Source of the DNA: Stenotrophomonas sp. ESTM1D_MKCIP4_1
Lineage (GTDB): Bacteria; Pseudomonadota; Gammaproteobacteria; Xanthomonadales; Xanthomonadaceae
NCBI RefSeq assembly: GCF_003086895.1
Contig: NZ_CP026004.1
Location: 172,317-236,316, forward strand
DNA: 64,000 nt
Reading direction: 5' to 3'
Shown here: piece after piece, positions 22,762-31,466 of the stretch
Layout: every line of letters begins with the position of its first letter
Numbering within the stretch: the first letter of the stretch is position 1
Program-made: the position numbers and the translations under genes
Notes under the pieces: generated by a model
Seen by the model: only the letters and a program-made list of their open reading frames with translations
The model's database searches: none
Told to the model about the DNA's origin: nothing

Positions 22762-25755
22762 ATGATCACTGCTCGTTCCTCACTGCGCCCGCGATTGCTG
22801 GCGTTGGCGGTGTTGCTTGCCACCGCGTCCCCCGCACTGCATGCCCAGTCCACCACCGGCGCCATCGCCGGCCTCGCGCCTCCTTCGGCGCAGCGCATCT
22901 TCGTCCGCAGCGACACCGGCCTCACCCGTGAAGTGACGGTGGACGCGCGTGGCCGCTACACCATCGGCCAGCTGCCGCTGGGCCGCTATTCGGTGGAAGC
23001 ACGCGATGCCGACGGCAAGGTGCTGCAGACCCGTGAGGGCGTTGCGCTGACGGTGGGTACCAGCACCGAGGTGTCGTTCGGTGAGGTCACGCGCCTGGAT
23101 GGCGTGCAGGTCAGCGCCGATCGCGCGGCGGCTGCCATCGACGTCAGCAGCGTGGATTCCCGCACAGTGATCACCGCTGAGCAGCTGCAGCGCCTGCCGC
23201 TGGGCCGCTCGGCCGAGGCCATCGCCCAGCTCGCACCGGGCGTGGTCGGCAACGGTGGCAACGGCAGCTATGCCGGCCCGACCGGCGTGCAGCTGGTCAG
23301 TTTCGGCGGTTCGTCGGCGGCTGAAAACGCGTACTACATCAACGGCTTCAACAGCACCGATCCGCTGCGTGGCCTGGGCGGGTTGACCCTGCCCTATGGC
23401 AGCATCGACCAGCAGGAAATCTATACCGGCGGCTACAGCGCCAAGTACGGCCGCTCCGATGGTGGTGTCATCAATGCCGTGGGCAAGCGTGGCACCAATG
23501 ACTGGCACTTCGGTGGGCAGTTCACCTGGGAACCGGCCTCCACGCGCTCGGACAAGGACGACGTGCGCTACCCCGGCAACGGCGCGCTGTACTCGCCGGA
23601 AAGCAAGGACCGCGAGTGGGTGACCACGCAGAGCATCTACGCCGGCGGCCCCCTGATTGAAGACAAGCTGTTCTTCTTCGGTTCCTACGAACTGGAGCGC
23701 CGCGAAGGCACCGACGTCAAGAACGTCGAGGCGACCAATTCCTACTCGAAGTATGAGTACAACCGTCCGCGCTGGTACGCCAAGCTGGACTGGAACATCA
23801 CCGACAACCACCTGCTGGAGCTGACCGGCGCCTCAAGCCGCAACGTGTTCCGCGGCGACATCTTCGCCTACGACTACGACACGCTGGCCCGTGGCGCGCA
23901 GCGCGGCAAGGAAGACACCACCAAGACCGGCGGCGACCTGTGGACGGCCAAGTACACCGGCTACCTGACCGACCGCCTCACCGTCAGTGCGCAGTACGGT
24001 GAGATGAAGACCGATGACTACATCGGCAATCCCGCCTACGACGGCAGCCTGACCTACATCAACAGCGCCAACCTGCAGAACCCGGCCCTCAATGGCGGTA
24101 CGCCGATCACCAATGCGCAGACCACGTCGCTGCTGGTCAACCCCGACCGCGGCAACCGCAGCAACAACCTGCGCCTGGATGCCAACTATGTCTGGGGTGA
24201 CCACAGCATCACGGTGGGCATCGACAACCAGAACGCGCGCGCGCTCAACCGGGGTTCGGTGGCGTCGGCCGATGGCTACTACTGGATCTATGGCCAGTCC
24301 AACCCGAACGTACCCATCAATACCGGCCTGGGTGTGCCGGCCACCGGCGGCATCCGCAATGGCCAGGACGGCTACTACGTGCGCCAGTACATCTACAGCG
24401 CGCTGGCCTCGGTGCGGGCCTCGCAGCGGGCGCAGTACATCGAGGACAACTGGCAGGTGACCGATCGCCTGCTGCTGAACCTGGGCCTGCGCCTGGACCA
24501 GTTCACCAACTACAACCGCGATGGCGATGCCTACATCAAGCAGACCAGTGGCCAATGGGCGCCCCGGTTGGGCTTCAGCTGGGACGTCGGCGGCGATGGG
24601 CGCTTCAAGGTATTCGGCAACGTGGGGCGCTACTACCTGGCGCTGCCGCTGAATCCGGCGTTCAACGCGGCCGGCGCAACGCTGGCCACCTCCACGTACT
24701 ACACCTACGGTGGCATCGACAGCAACGGCTACCCGACCGACCTCACCCAGTTCTCCGACGCGGTCTCATCCAACAACAACTACGGCCTGCTGCCGGATGC
24801 GAAGACGGTGGCGACCTCCGGCATCAAGCCGTCCTTCCAGGATGAGTTCATCCTGGGCTTCACCAAGGCACTGGGACAGGACTGGGTGTACGGCGCGAAG
24901 GCGACCTATCGCGTCCTGCGCAGCGGCGTGGATGATTACTGCGATATCGATGCAGTGCTCGGCAAGGCCAGCAGCCTGGGCTACAACGTTACCAAGGACA
25001 GCAATCCGGTCAGCTGCTGGCTGATCAACCCTGGCCGTGCGAACACCTTCAACCTGGTCGACACCAGCGGCAACTACGTGAGCGTGCCGCTGACCAACGC
25101 CGAAATGGGCTTCCCGAAGTTCAAGCGCAACTACTACGCCGTGAACCTGTCGCTGGAGCATCCGTTCGATGGCCGCTGGTACGGGCGCGCGGACTACACC
25201 TGGTCGCGCAGCTACGGCACCACCGAAGGCCAGCTGCTGTCAGGCATTGGCCAGACCGCGGTATCGACCACGCAGGCCTGGGATTACGCGCAGCTGATGG
25301 AGCACACCAACGGCCCGCAGAGCAACGACCACACGCATCAGTTCAAGCTGCACGGGTACTACCAGCTGACGCCGGAATGGCTGGTCTCGGCCAACCTCAA
25401 GCTGCTCTCCGGTACGCCCTTCAGCGCATTGGGTTCCTATGGCCCGGACTTTGAAGATCCCTCCGGCTATGGCATTGCCTACCACTTCTACAACGGCCAG
25501 CCGGCGCCTCCGGGCAGCCAGGGGCGCTTGCCGTGGCTGAAGCAGCTGGATCTCGGCGTGTCCTACCGGCCTGCGGCCGCAGAGGGACGGCTGGGCTTCA
25601 ACCTGGATGTGTTCAATGTGTTCAACAGCCAGGTGGCGCTGTGGAAATCGCCGTATTCCGAGCTGGACCCGGGGCAGCCGGACCCGCTGTACGGGGCGGC
25701 AACGGTGCGCCAGGCCCCGCGCTCGCTGCGGGTGAGCGTGAGCTACGACTACTGA
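22762..25755 (+). CDS. TonB-dependent receptor with N-terminal carboxypeptidase-like domain (Oar-like)
   Basis: This 997-residue receptor has signal peptide LLALAVLLATASPALHAQ, then a CarboxypepD_reg-like beta-sandwich (TGAIAGLAPP...ARGRYTIGQLPLGRYSVEARD, residues ~30-110). A plug follows (AIDVSSVDSRTVITAEQLQRLPLGRSAEAIAQLAPGV) and a long barrel (YIYSALASVRASQRAQYIEDNWQ). The C-terminal strand is RSLRVSVSYDY, ending in aromatic Tyr as outer-membrane barrels do. The Oar-like group transports large or proteinaceous ligands in some bacteria; no substrate is deducible here. It is a single gene; its upstream region shows no metal box I can recognise. Confidence 0.9.
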   Translation: MITARSSLRPRLLALAVLLATASPALHAQSTTGAIAGLAPPSAQRIFVRSDTGLTREVTVDARGRYTIGQLPLGRYSVEARDADGKVLQTREGVALTVGTSTEVSFGEVTRLDGVQVSADRAAAAIDVSSVDSRTVITAEQLQRLPLGRSAEAIAQLAPGVVGNGGNGSYAGPTGVQLVSFGGSSAAENAYYINGFNSTDPLRGLGGLTLPYGSIDQQEIYTGGYSAKYGRSDGGVINAVGKRGTNDWHFGGQFTWEPASTRSDKDDVRYPGNGALYSPESKDREWVTTQSIYAGGPLIEDKLFFFGSYELERREGTDVKNVEATNSYSKYEYNRPRWYAKLDWNITDNHLLELTGASSRNVFRGDIFAYDYDTLARGAQRGKEDTTKTGGDLWTAKYTGYLTDRLTVSAQYGEMKTDDYIGNPAYDGSLTYINSANLQNPALNGGTPITNAQTTSLLVNPDRGNRSNNLRLDANYVWGDHSITVGIDNQNARALNRGSVASADGYYWIYGQSNPNVPINTGLGVPATGGIRNGQDGYYVRQYIYSALASVRASQRAQYIEDNWQVTDRLLLNLGLRLDQFTNYNRDGDAYIKQTSGQWAPRLGFSWDVGGDGRFKVFGNVGRYYLALPLNPAFNAAGATLATSTYYTYGGIDSNGYPTDLTQFSDAVSSNNNYGLLPDAKTVATSGIKPSFQDEFILGFTKALGQDWVYGAKATYRVLRSGVDDYCDIDAVLGKASSLGYNVTKDSNPVSCWLINPGRANTFNLVDTSGNYVSVPLTNAEMGFPKFKRNYYAVNLSLEHPFDGRWYGRADYTWSRSYGTTEGQLLSGIGQTAVSTTQAWDYAQLMEHTNGPQSNDHTHQFKLHGYYQLTPEWLVSANLKLLSGTPFSALGSYGPDFEDPSGYGIAYHFYNGQPAPPGSQGRLPWLKQLDLGVSYRPAAAEGRLGFNLDVFNVFNSQVALWKSPYSELDPGQPDPLYGAATVRQAPRSLRVSVSYDY

Positions 25756-25778
25756 GGGAAGCTCGACCCTACGGACTA

Positions 25779-25905
25779 GTCGAGCACGCTCGACGCTACG
25801 AAGCCGCCGGGCATGGCCCGGCGCTGCCATGGTCTTGAAGCCATGCGTAGCGTCGAGCTTGCTCGACGGCTGTTTGCGGGGTGAGCCGAGCATGCTCAAC
25901 GCTAC
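25779..25905. repeat. Cluster of REP elements
   Basis: Four palindromes: 25779-25799 (GTCGAGC / GCTCGAC then CTAC), 25806-25825 (GCCGGGC / GCCCGGC), 25847-25868 (GTAG head, GTCGAGC / GCTCGAC), and 25885-25905 (decayed GAGC/GCTC then CTAC). They fill the first part of the 365-bp gap 25756-26120. The remainder holds no recognisable gene, only the promoter region of the next gene. Confidence 0.85.
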
Positions 25906-26120
25906 GACCAAGCGTGGCTGATTCCCATCCGGCGGGGCGTGCTCTTGGATTTCACTGGGAATTCCGCACTTTGGGGCTGTGAGAGAGAACCGCTCACTCA
26001 GGTCAGACGCGCGCCAACTCGCTAGAGTGGCCAATCGGTTACGCTGACGCGCTCTCTGAGCCATGCGTCAAACCGCCCGTAAAAGTAGTGCTAGTTAAAT
26101 TAATCTGACAGGGTTTCGAT

Positions 26121-26750
26121 ATGAGTAAGGTTGAGCAGACGCAAGAGGAACTGAAGCAACATCTGGATGACCATGTTCGCTTCTTGATCTCATCTGCTGC
26201 AGCTTTTGATGGGGGTTTTCATGGAGAGGCAAAGCGGCTCGCAGCTACAGTACGAGTCTTGCTGCATGACACGGCTAGGTCAAAATCCCTTCTCGGGCTG
26301 CTTGGAGAGAAAGAGAAGCTCGCCTATGTGAATACGGCGAATCCGCTCAGCCATAAAAATCTTTTGAGCCATAGCGGACTGGTTAATTTCAGAGCTGACA
26401 AAAACGGGGTGAATTATCACGCTCCGCTTGGAGATGGCCCTCCCAGCCGCCAGCGTCCAAAGGTATCTTTCGGAGATTGGTGGGGAGAGATTGTAATCCT
26501 AGATAGTGCAGGTGAGAGATTTAGCCGTAAGGATCTCGTGCTTGCACTCACAAACAAGGACGGTGGAGCGCACGTTGACCCAGACCTTGGCCAAGCCTAT
26601 GCGTCGCTTACTCGGGGTAATAGTCTTGGTTGGGAGGCGTCTAGCGTACATGGCATGCAGGCGATGCAGGGAGTTGAGATGCACAGCTCCAGGCAGATTG
26701 CCTACGAGCTTCTGCAGACACTGAGAGATGCCGGACTAACTAGATACTGA
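26121..26750 (+). CDS. Hypothetical protein, 209 aa, lower G+C than neighbours
   Basis: I do not recognise the family. The N-terminus is helical and charged (KVEQTQEELKQHLDDHVRFLISSAAAFD). It is followed by GEAKRLAATVRVLLHDTARSKSLLGLL, then SFGDWWGEIVILDSAGERFSRKDLVLALTNKDGGAHVD and a helical C-terminus with HGMQAMQGVEMHSSRQIAYELLQTL. There is no signal peptide. Two 60-base stretches counted by eye gave 48% and 43% G+C, well below the neighbours, suggesting acquisition from elsewhere. The histidines in LHDT, GAHVD and VEMHSS could be functional but this is a guess. It sits alone between a TonB receptor and a broken S41 peptidase gene. A stress or defence role is possible but unsupported. Confidence 0.75.
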   Translation: MSKVEQTQEELKQHLDDHVRFLISSAAAFDGGFHGEAKRLAATVRVLLHDTARSKSLLGLLGEKEKLAYVNTANPLSHKNLLSHSGLVNFRADKNGVNYHAPLGDGPPSRQRPKVSFGDWWGEIVILDSAGERFSRKDLVLALTNKDGGAHVDPDLGQAYASLTRGNSLGWEASSVHGMQAMQGVEMHSSRQIAYELLQTLRDAGLTRY

Positions 26751-26917
26751 ATCGCTTCGTGGGTGGCGAAGCTGCAGCGAAATCGCGCACAGTGGCAGTT
26801 TTTCGAGTAGCGCAGACGTGACAGGCCGGGGGACATTGCCCTGCGCTACCGGCGGCGTTGGTCTCTGTACTGCGCACGTATTACGATGCAGCTTTGGCCT
26901 GTACAAGGATGTGCACC

Positions 26918-28252
26918 ATGCGGCGTGCTGTGTTTCTCTGTCTGTTGGCGTTGTCCAGTGCCGACGCATCGGTGGCGACGGACTGGAAGGGCGCTGCCAG
27001 CGGCTCCGTTGTCCATGGATCAGGCGATGTGCTGACAGCAGGTGGCAGCGCCTTCGCGGCGTCCGGCACCTCTACAGGCGATGCCGGGTTTGTCGGCGCC
27101 GTCACATCGTTGGATGCCGGCGCGTTCCGTGACAGGGAAGTACGCTTGGCCGGCGCATTGGCAGTGGCCGATGGTGCGGGTGCGGGTGCCCTGTGGTTGC
27201 GTGCGGATGGAGCCGACGGGCGGGTGGCCTTCACGACCACCGCACGCCTGACCCCGGTGCGCAAGGGCGATGGGCCGCAGGAGCGGGAAATCTGGTTGTA
27301 CATTCCATCCGCTGCGACGCGCATCAGTTTCGGCGCCACACTGAGCAGCGCGGGCCGCATCGATGTCTAGCACCTGACGCTGGTGGCGCAAACGCCCACG
27401 TCCACCGACGTGTCCGCCTATGACATGGCGGCCTACGTGCTGCCCATCCTCCGGGCCCATGCGCTGAACGCTGACAACGTCGATTGGGCCGCACAGGAGA
27501 AGGCGCTGCTTGTGCCGGAAATGAAGCAGCTTCCTGCCATGGAGGCCTACGGCAAGCTACGTGGTGTGTTGGCTGCGCTGGCAGACCACCATAGTTTCCT
27601 GCAGGTGCCGCGACAGGTCTCCACCACGCGCACTACCGCAGTCGCTTCAGAGCCGATCCAATCGAAGGCCGTCGATGGCGTCGGCTATGTGCTGGTGCCG
27701 GGCCTGCGGGGAATGGGTGCCGAAGCCAGTGCGGCGTTCAGCACGCAGCTCTGCGAAACGATTGCTGCGCTGGCGCCCTCTGCAACGCGCGGATGGATCG
27801 TCGATCTGCGTCGGGACACCGGCGGTAACATGTGGCCGATGGTGAATGGGTTGCACGCGCTGCTCGGCAACGGCGACATTGGCGGCCTGCGTGACAGAGA
27901 CGGGCGGATCATCCGTTGGCGGCCCAGGCCCACCCATGCGTGTGAGGGTGACTTCTCCCATCACCCGGTGGCGGTGCTGGTCGGCCCCAGGACTGCAAGT
28001 TCCGGCGAAGCAGTGGCCGTTGCGTTCAGGGGCCGGCTTGCCACGCGCTTTCTCGGCCAGAAGACGGCCGGGTTGGCGACCTCCAACCAGACCTATGACC
28101 TTCCTGATGGCGGTGGCCTGCAATTGACCGTCGCGCAGATGGTTGACCGCGATGGAGCCGCGTATCCAGATGGGATCCGGCCCGAAATGCCTGTTGCCGC
28201 CGAGCAGGACGCGATCACTGCAGCCGCAGCGTGGCTGCGAGCCACCCGGTAG
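26918..28252 (+). pseudogene. S41-family peptidase-like gene interrupted by an in-frame amber codon
   Basis: The frame opens at ATG 26918 (AAGGA nine bases upstream) with signal peptide RRAVFLCLLALSSADA. It runs through a beta-rich domain to GRIDV, then meets TAG at 27368-27370. It resumes without frameshift as HLTLVAQTPTSTD and continues to 28252. The downstream part holds the S41 peptidase core: IVDLRRDTGGNMWPM, the Ser nucleophile in GPRTASSGEAVAVAF, and the general-base Lys in FLGQKTAGLATSN. Both catalytic residues survive. The whole would be 444 codons. The single stop makes it a recent pseudogene, a readthrough gene, or a sequencing error. The first half alone lacks the catalytic part. 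Confidence 0.82.
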
Positions 28253-28259
28253 ATGGTGC

Positions 28260-28649
28260 GTGAAGACCATTGCGCTTGCCGTCCTGATGTTGCTGGTACC
28301 GTTCGCACACGCCTCCACACCCATCATGGGTGATGAGTCGCTGGCCTGCATCAGCGGCGGTACACCTGGCAAGCCGGGGCAGAAGCATGACGTTTCCTTC
28401 AGCAACGGCTACCAGATGGGCGTGCTGTCTCCGGATACGCTGGTGTCGTTTGCCGTGCTGAAGACGGTCGGGACGTACAGCGCCACGTTCAAGGTGAATG
28501 GCGTGGCCACGCAGGTCATCCGCTTCCGTTTCCAGGATTCGCCGGGGACTGATGTCTGTTTCCGCTATGACAGCACTCGGCAGGTCTGGGGAATCAGCAG
28601 AATCCGCCATGATCTCTGCCAGGCGTGCGCTGCGGCCGGTGGAGTGTAG
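28260..28649 (+). CDS. Small secreted hypothetical protein, 129 aa
   Basis: Starting at GTG 28260 (7 bp after the peptidase-like frame), the protein has signal peptide KTIALAVLMLLVPFAHAS and a 110-residue domain. The domain reads GDESLACISGGTPGKPGQKHDVSF, VLKTVGTYSATFKVNGVATQVIRF, PGTDVCFRYD, and ends RIRHDLCQACAAAGGV. The four mature cysteines could form disulfides. The stop codon TAG is part of the GTAG head of a REP element. The close spacing suggests cotranscription with the upstream broken gene. No family was recognised. Confidence 0.65.
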   Translation: MKTIALAVLMLLVPFAHASTPIMGDESLACISGGTPGKPGQKHDVSFSNGYQMGVLSPDTLVSFAVLKTVGTYSATFKVNGVATQVIRFRFQDSPGTDVCFRYDSTRQVWGISRIRHDLCQACAAAGGV

Positions 28650-28747
28650 CGTCGAGCCTGCTCGTGGTTTCTTGCCTGAAGGCAGTCGAGCAAGCTCGAC
28701 GCTACGGTAGGGCAGAGCCGAAGGCAGTCGAGCACGCTCGACGCTGC
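28646..28747. repeat. REP cluster; first copy supplies the upstream gene's stop codon
   Basis: 28646-28665 (GTAG then CGTCGAGC with a decayed right arm), 28685-28705 (GTCGAGC / GCTCGAC, CTAC) and 28727-28747 (GTCGAGC / GCTCGAC, degenerate end). The TAG stop at 28647-28649 lies in the first GTAG. Confidence 0.8.
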
Positions 28748-28748
28748 G

Positions 28749-29780
28749 TCAACGCCCGGCCAGTTCCTCGCGCACGATCTGCGCGCCGGCACTGAGTGCA
28801 CGCAGCTTGCCGCGCGCCACCTCGCGCGACAGCGGTGCCATGCCGCAGTTGGTGCACGGGTAGAGCTTGTCGGCATCGACGAACTGCAGTGCCTTGCGCA
28901 GTGTGTTGGCCACGTCCTCAGGCGTTTCCACCGTGCTGGAGGCCACGTCGATTGCACCCACCATCACCTTCTTGCCGCGCACCAGTTCGATGAGATCGAT
29001 CGGCACGTGCGAGTTGTGGCATTCCAGCGAGATGAGGTCGATGCTGGATTTCTGCAGCTTCGGGAACGATTCCTCGTATTGGCGCCATTCTGAGCCCAGC
29101 GTCTGCTTCCAGTCGGTGTTGGCCTTGATGCCGTAGCCGTAGCAGATATGCACGGCGGTTTCGCACTTCAGCCCTTCGATCGCGCGCTCCAGGGTGGCCA
29201 CGCCCCAGTCGTTCACTTCGTCGAAGAACACATTGAAGGCAGGCTCGTCGAACTGGATGATATCCACGCCTGCGGCTTCCAGTTCCTTCGCTTCCTCGTT
29301 GAGGATCTTCGCGAACTCCCACGCCAGCTTCTCGCGGCTCTTGTAGTGCGCGTCGTACAGCGTGTCGATCATGGTCATCGGGCCGGGCAGGGCCCACTTG
29401 ATCGGCTGCGTGGTCTTGCTGCGCAGGAACTTTGCATCTTCGACGAACACCGGCTTCGGGCGGCTGACCGCACCCACCACGGTCGGCACGCTGGCGTCGT
29501 AACGATTGCGGATGCGTACGGTCTCGCGCTTGTCGAAATCGACGCCATCGAGGTGTTCGATGAAGGTGGTGACAAAGTGCTGCCGCGTCTGCTCGCCGTC
29601 GCTGACGATATCGATGCCGGCCAGCTGCTGCTCCTGCAGCGCCAACAGCAGCGCATCCTGCTTGCCTTCGGTCAGTACGTCATCCTGCAGTTTCCAGGGC
29701 GACCAGAGCTTTTCAGGCTCGGCCAGCCAGGAGGGCTTGGGCAGGCTGCCAGCGGTGGAGGTGGGCAGTAGTTTCTTCAT
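28749..29780 (-). CDS. mesD: Core-MetE methionine synthase, MesD type
   Basis: This 343-residue protein corresponds to only the catalytic C-terminal half of cobalamin-independent methionine synthase; full MetE is about 750 residues. It begins KLLPTSTAGSLPKPSWL. The zinc-site pieces are AVHICYGYG (His and Cys) and LYPCTNCGMAPL (second Cys); DIIQFDEPAFN carries the conserved acid cluster. The N-terminal folate-binding half of MetE is absent. Its partner is the DUF1852 gene immediately upstream, an association described for MesD, a folate-independent synthase that needs MesX and oxygen in vivo. It should methylate homocysteine; the methyl donor is not established. It is last in the operon FMN reductase-mesX-mesD. 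Confidence 0.87.
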   Translation of the reverse strand: MKKLLPTSTAGSLPKPSWLAEPEKLWSPWKLQDDVLTEGKQDALLLALQEQQLAGIDIVSDGEQTRQHFVTTFIEHLDGVDFDKRETVRIRNRYDASVPTVVGAVSRPKPVFVEDAKFLRSKTTQPIKWALPGPMTMIDTLYDAHYKSREKLAWEFAKILNEEAKELEAAGVDIIQFDEPAFNVFFDEVNDWGVATLERAIEGLKCETAVHICYGYGIKANTDWKQTLGSEWRQYEESFPKLQKSSIDLISLECHNSHVPIDLIELVRGKKVMVGAIDVASSTVETPEDVANTLRKALQFVDADKLYPCTNCGMAPLSREVARGKLRALSAGAQIVREELAGR

Positions 29781-29822
29781 CGTGTGCGGGGTCTTGTGTC
29801 CTGGGGAGGGAGAAGCGGTGGA

Positions 29823-30800
29823 TCAGCGGGCAGCCCACTGTTCGAGCACGGCCCGGTAGGGCTTGATGAAGTGCTCTTCCGTGAACCTGCCCTGCTTGAC
29901 TGCCAGTTGACTGCGCTCTTCGCGGTCGTAGACGATGCGGGTGGATGAGTAATCCTGGTGCTTCAGGCTGGGCTGATAGACCTTCCCGGCCACCGAATTG
30001 GCGTTGTAGATCTCCGGCCGGTAGATCTTCTGGAAGGCTTCCATGGTGCTGATCGTGCCGATCAGTTCCAGGTTCGAGTAATCACCCAGCAGGTCGCCCT
30101 GGAAGTAGAAGGCCAGCGGGGCAACGCTGCCCGGCGGCATGAAGTAGCGCACCTGCAGGCCCATCTTGTCGAAGTACTGGTCGGTGGGCGAGAACTCGCC
30201 CTGGCGGTACTCCACGCCCAGGATGGGATGGTGGTTCTCGGTGCGGTGGTAGGTCTTGCTGCTGGACACGCTGATGCAGATGACCGGCGCCTTGCTGAAA
30301 TGGGCGTGGTAGGCATCCGAGTCCAGGAAGTGCTTGAACAGCTTGCCGTGCAGATCGCCAAAGCCTTCGGGAATGCCGAACGTGGCCCGGCCTTCGTTGC
30401 TGGCTGGCAGCACCACGCTGAAATCGTAGTCGCGCACGTAGGAGGAGAAGTTGTTGCCCACGATGCCTTCGGTACGCGTGCCGGTGTGGGTATCGACGAT
30501 GGTCGGGCGCAGCACTTCGATCAGCGGGAACGGATCGCTGCCCTCGGCGCCATCGATGTGCATCTCCACCGAAATGATGTCCAGCTCGACCGCGTAGCGA
30601 TCGGCATTCGGGTTGTCCCAGTGCGCCAGATCGTTGAAGCGGTTGTTGATCATGCCCAGGGTGTTGCGCAGGTTCTCCTGGCGCGAGGCACCGCGTGCCA
30701 GGTTGGCGAAGTTGGTGGTGATGCGCGTGCCGTCGGCCGGCTGGTAATCCTCGTTGAACGGGATGCGCGTGATCTGGAAGGTGAAAGCGTCGGTGGTCAT
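29823..30800 (-). CDS. mesX: DUF1852 protein, MesX type partner of MesD
   Basis: This 325-residue DUF1852 protein has characteristic stretches TFQITRIPFNEDYQPADGTRITTNFANLARG, NTLGMINNRFNDLAHWDNP, SVEMHIDGAEGSDPFPLIEVL, SVSSSKTYHRTENHHPILGVEYR and HFIKPYRAVLEQWA. It has no signal peptide or membrane span. DUF1852 (MesX) was shown by mutant fitness work to be required with MesD for methionine synthesis, but its biochemical role is unknown; provision or activation of the methyl donor is possible. It starts 15 bp after the FMN reductase gene and ends 42 bp before mesD, so the three form one operon. Confidence 0.88.
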   Translation of the reverse strand: MTTDAFTFQITRIPFNEDYQPADGTRITTNFANLARGASRQENLRNTLGMINNRFNDLAHWDNPNADRYAVELDIISVEMHIDGAEGSDPFPLIEVLRPTIVDTHTGTRTEGIVGNNFSSYVRDYDFSVVLPASNEGRATFGIPEGFGDLHGKLFKHFLDSDAYHAHFSKAPVICISVSSSKTYHRTENHHPILGVEYRQGEFSPTDQYFDKMGLQVRYFMPPGSVAPLAFYFQGDLLGDYSNLELIGTISTMEAFQKIYRPEIYNANSVAGKVYQPSLKHQDYSSTRIVYDREERSQLAVKQGRFTEEHFIKPYRAVLEQWAAR

Positions 30801-30815
30801 CGGCGAGGGTCCGGT

Positions 30816-31406
30816 TCAGAAGGCTTCAAGAATTTCGCTGTCCGCAGGCGCCACGCGCCGGGACAGTGCGAGCAGGGGAAGCGCGCGCTGCACCGCCAGC
30901 AGTGCCCGTTGCTGCAGGGCCGGGTCATGCACGCGGCCATCGGCGAAATCCTTGTCCGTGGCGTAGACGCCCAGCGGCAACGTGCGCGCCTGGAAGAAGC
31001 TGAAGAGCGGCCGCAGCTGGTGGTCGATCATCAATGCGTGGCGCTCGCTGCCGCCCGTGGCGGCCAGCAGGATGGGGGTGTCGACCAGCGCATCCTGGTG
31101 GATGAAATCGAAGAAATGCTTGAACAGCCCGGTGTACGAGCCGCGGTAGACCGGGGTGGCGACCACCAGCACATCGGCCTGTTCGACCGTGGCCAGCGCC
31201 TGTTCTGCGGGGTCAGGAAGCTGAGAGCGCCACAGCGCACCGGCCAGCTGCGGGGCCAGCTGGCCCAGTTCGATCAGCTGCGGTTCGCTGGGGACGTGTT
31301 CGCCGATGAGGTCCAGCAGGTGCTCACACAGCGTGGCGGCCCGTGAAGGGCGCTGCAGGCCACCGGAGACGGCGACGATACGGAGAGGGCGGTCGGGGGA
31401 AAGCAT
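30816..31406 (-). CDS. NAD(P)H-dependent FMN reductase (MsuE-like)
   Basis: This 196-residue flavodoxin-fold reductase has the FMN phosphate loop VAVSGGLQRPSRAATLCEHLLD near the N-terminus, the central LVVATPVYRGSYTGLFKHFFDFI, and the isoalloxazine-side segment LLAATGGSERHALMIDHQLRPLFSFF. MsuE-type enzymes supply reduced FMN to two-component monooxygenases. Its place as first gene in front of mesX-mesD suggests that reduced flavin is needed in this oxygen-dependent methionine route (inference). The promoter lies in the 60-bp divergent spacer shared with the MetR-like regulator. Confidence 0.88.
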   Translation of the reverse strand: MLSPDRPLRIVAVSGGLQRPSRAATLCEHLLDLIGEHVPSEPQLIELGQLAPQLAGALWRSQLPDPAEQALATVEQADVLVVATPVYRGSYTGLFKHFFDFIHQDALVDTPILLAATGGSERHALMIDHQLRPLFSFFQARTLPLGVYATDKDFADGRVHDPALQQRALLAVQRALPLLALSRRVAPADSEILEAF

Positions 31407-31436
31407 GACCCGATGCTAGTCAGGGCATTCCATGAC

Positions 31437-31451
31437 GTAAAATGGTTTTAC
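31437..31451. promoter_or_regulatory. Candidate MetR/LysR-type operator in divergent spacer
   Basis: GTAAAA-TGG-TTTTAC is a perfect 15-bp inverted repeat with T-n-A character, flanked by TGAC on the left and TTCA on the right. It lies 30 bp from the FMN reductase start and 15 bp from the regulator start, so it could control both directions. Confidence 0.55.
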
Positions 31452-31466
31452 TTCACGTATCCATGA

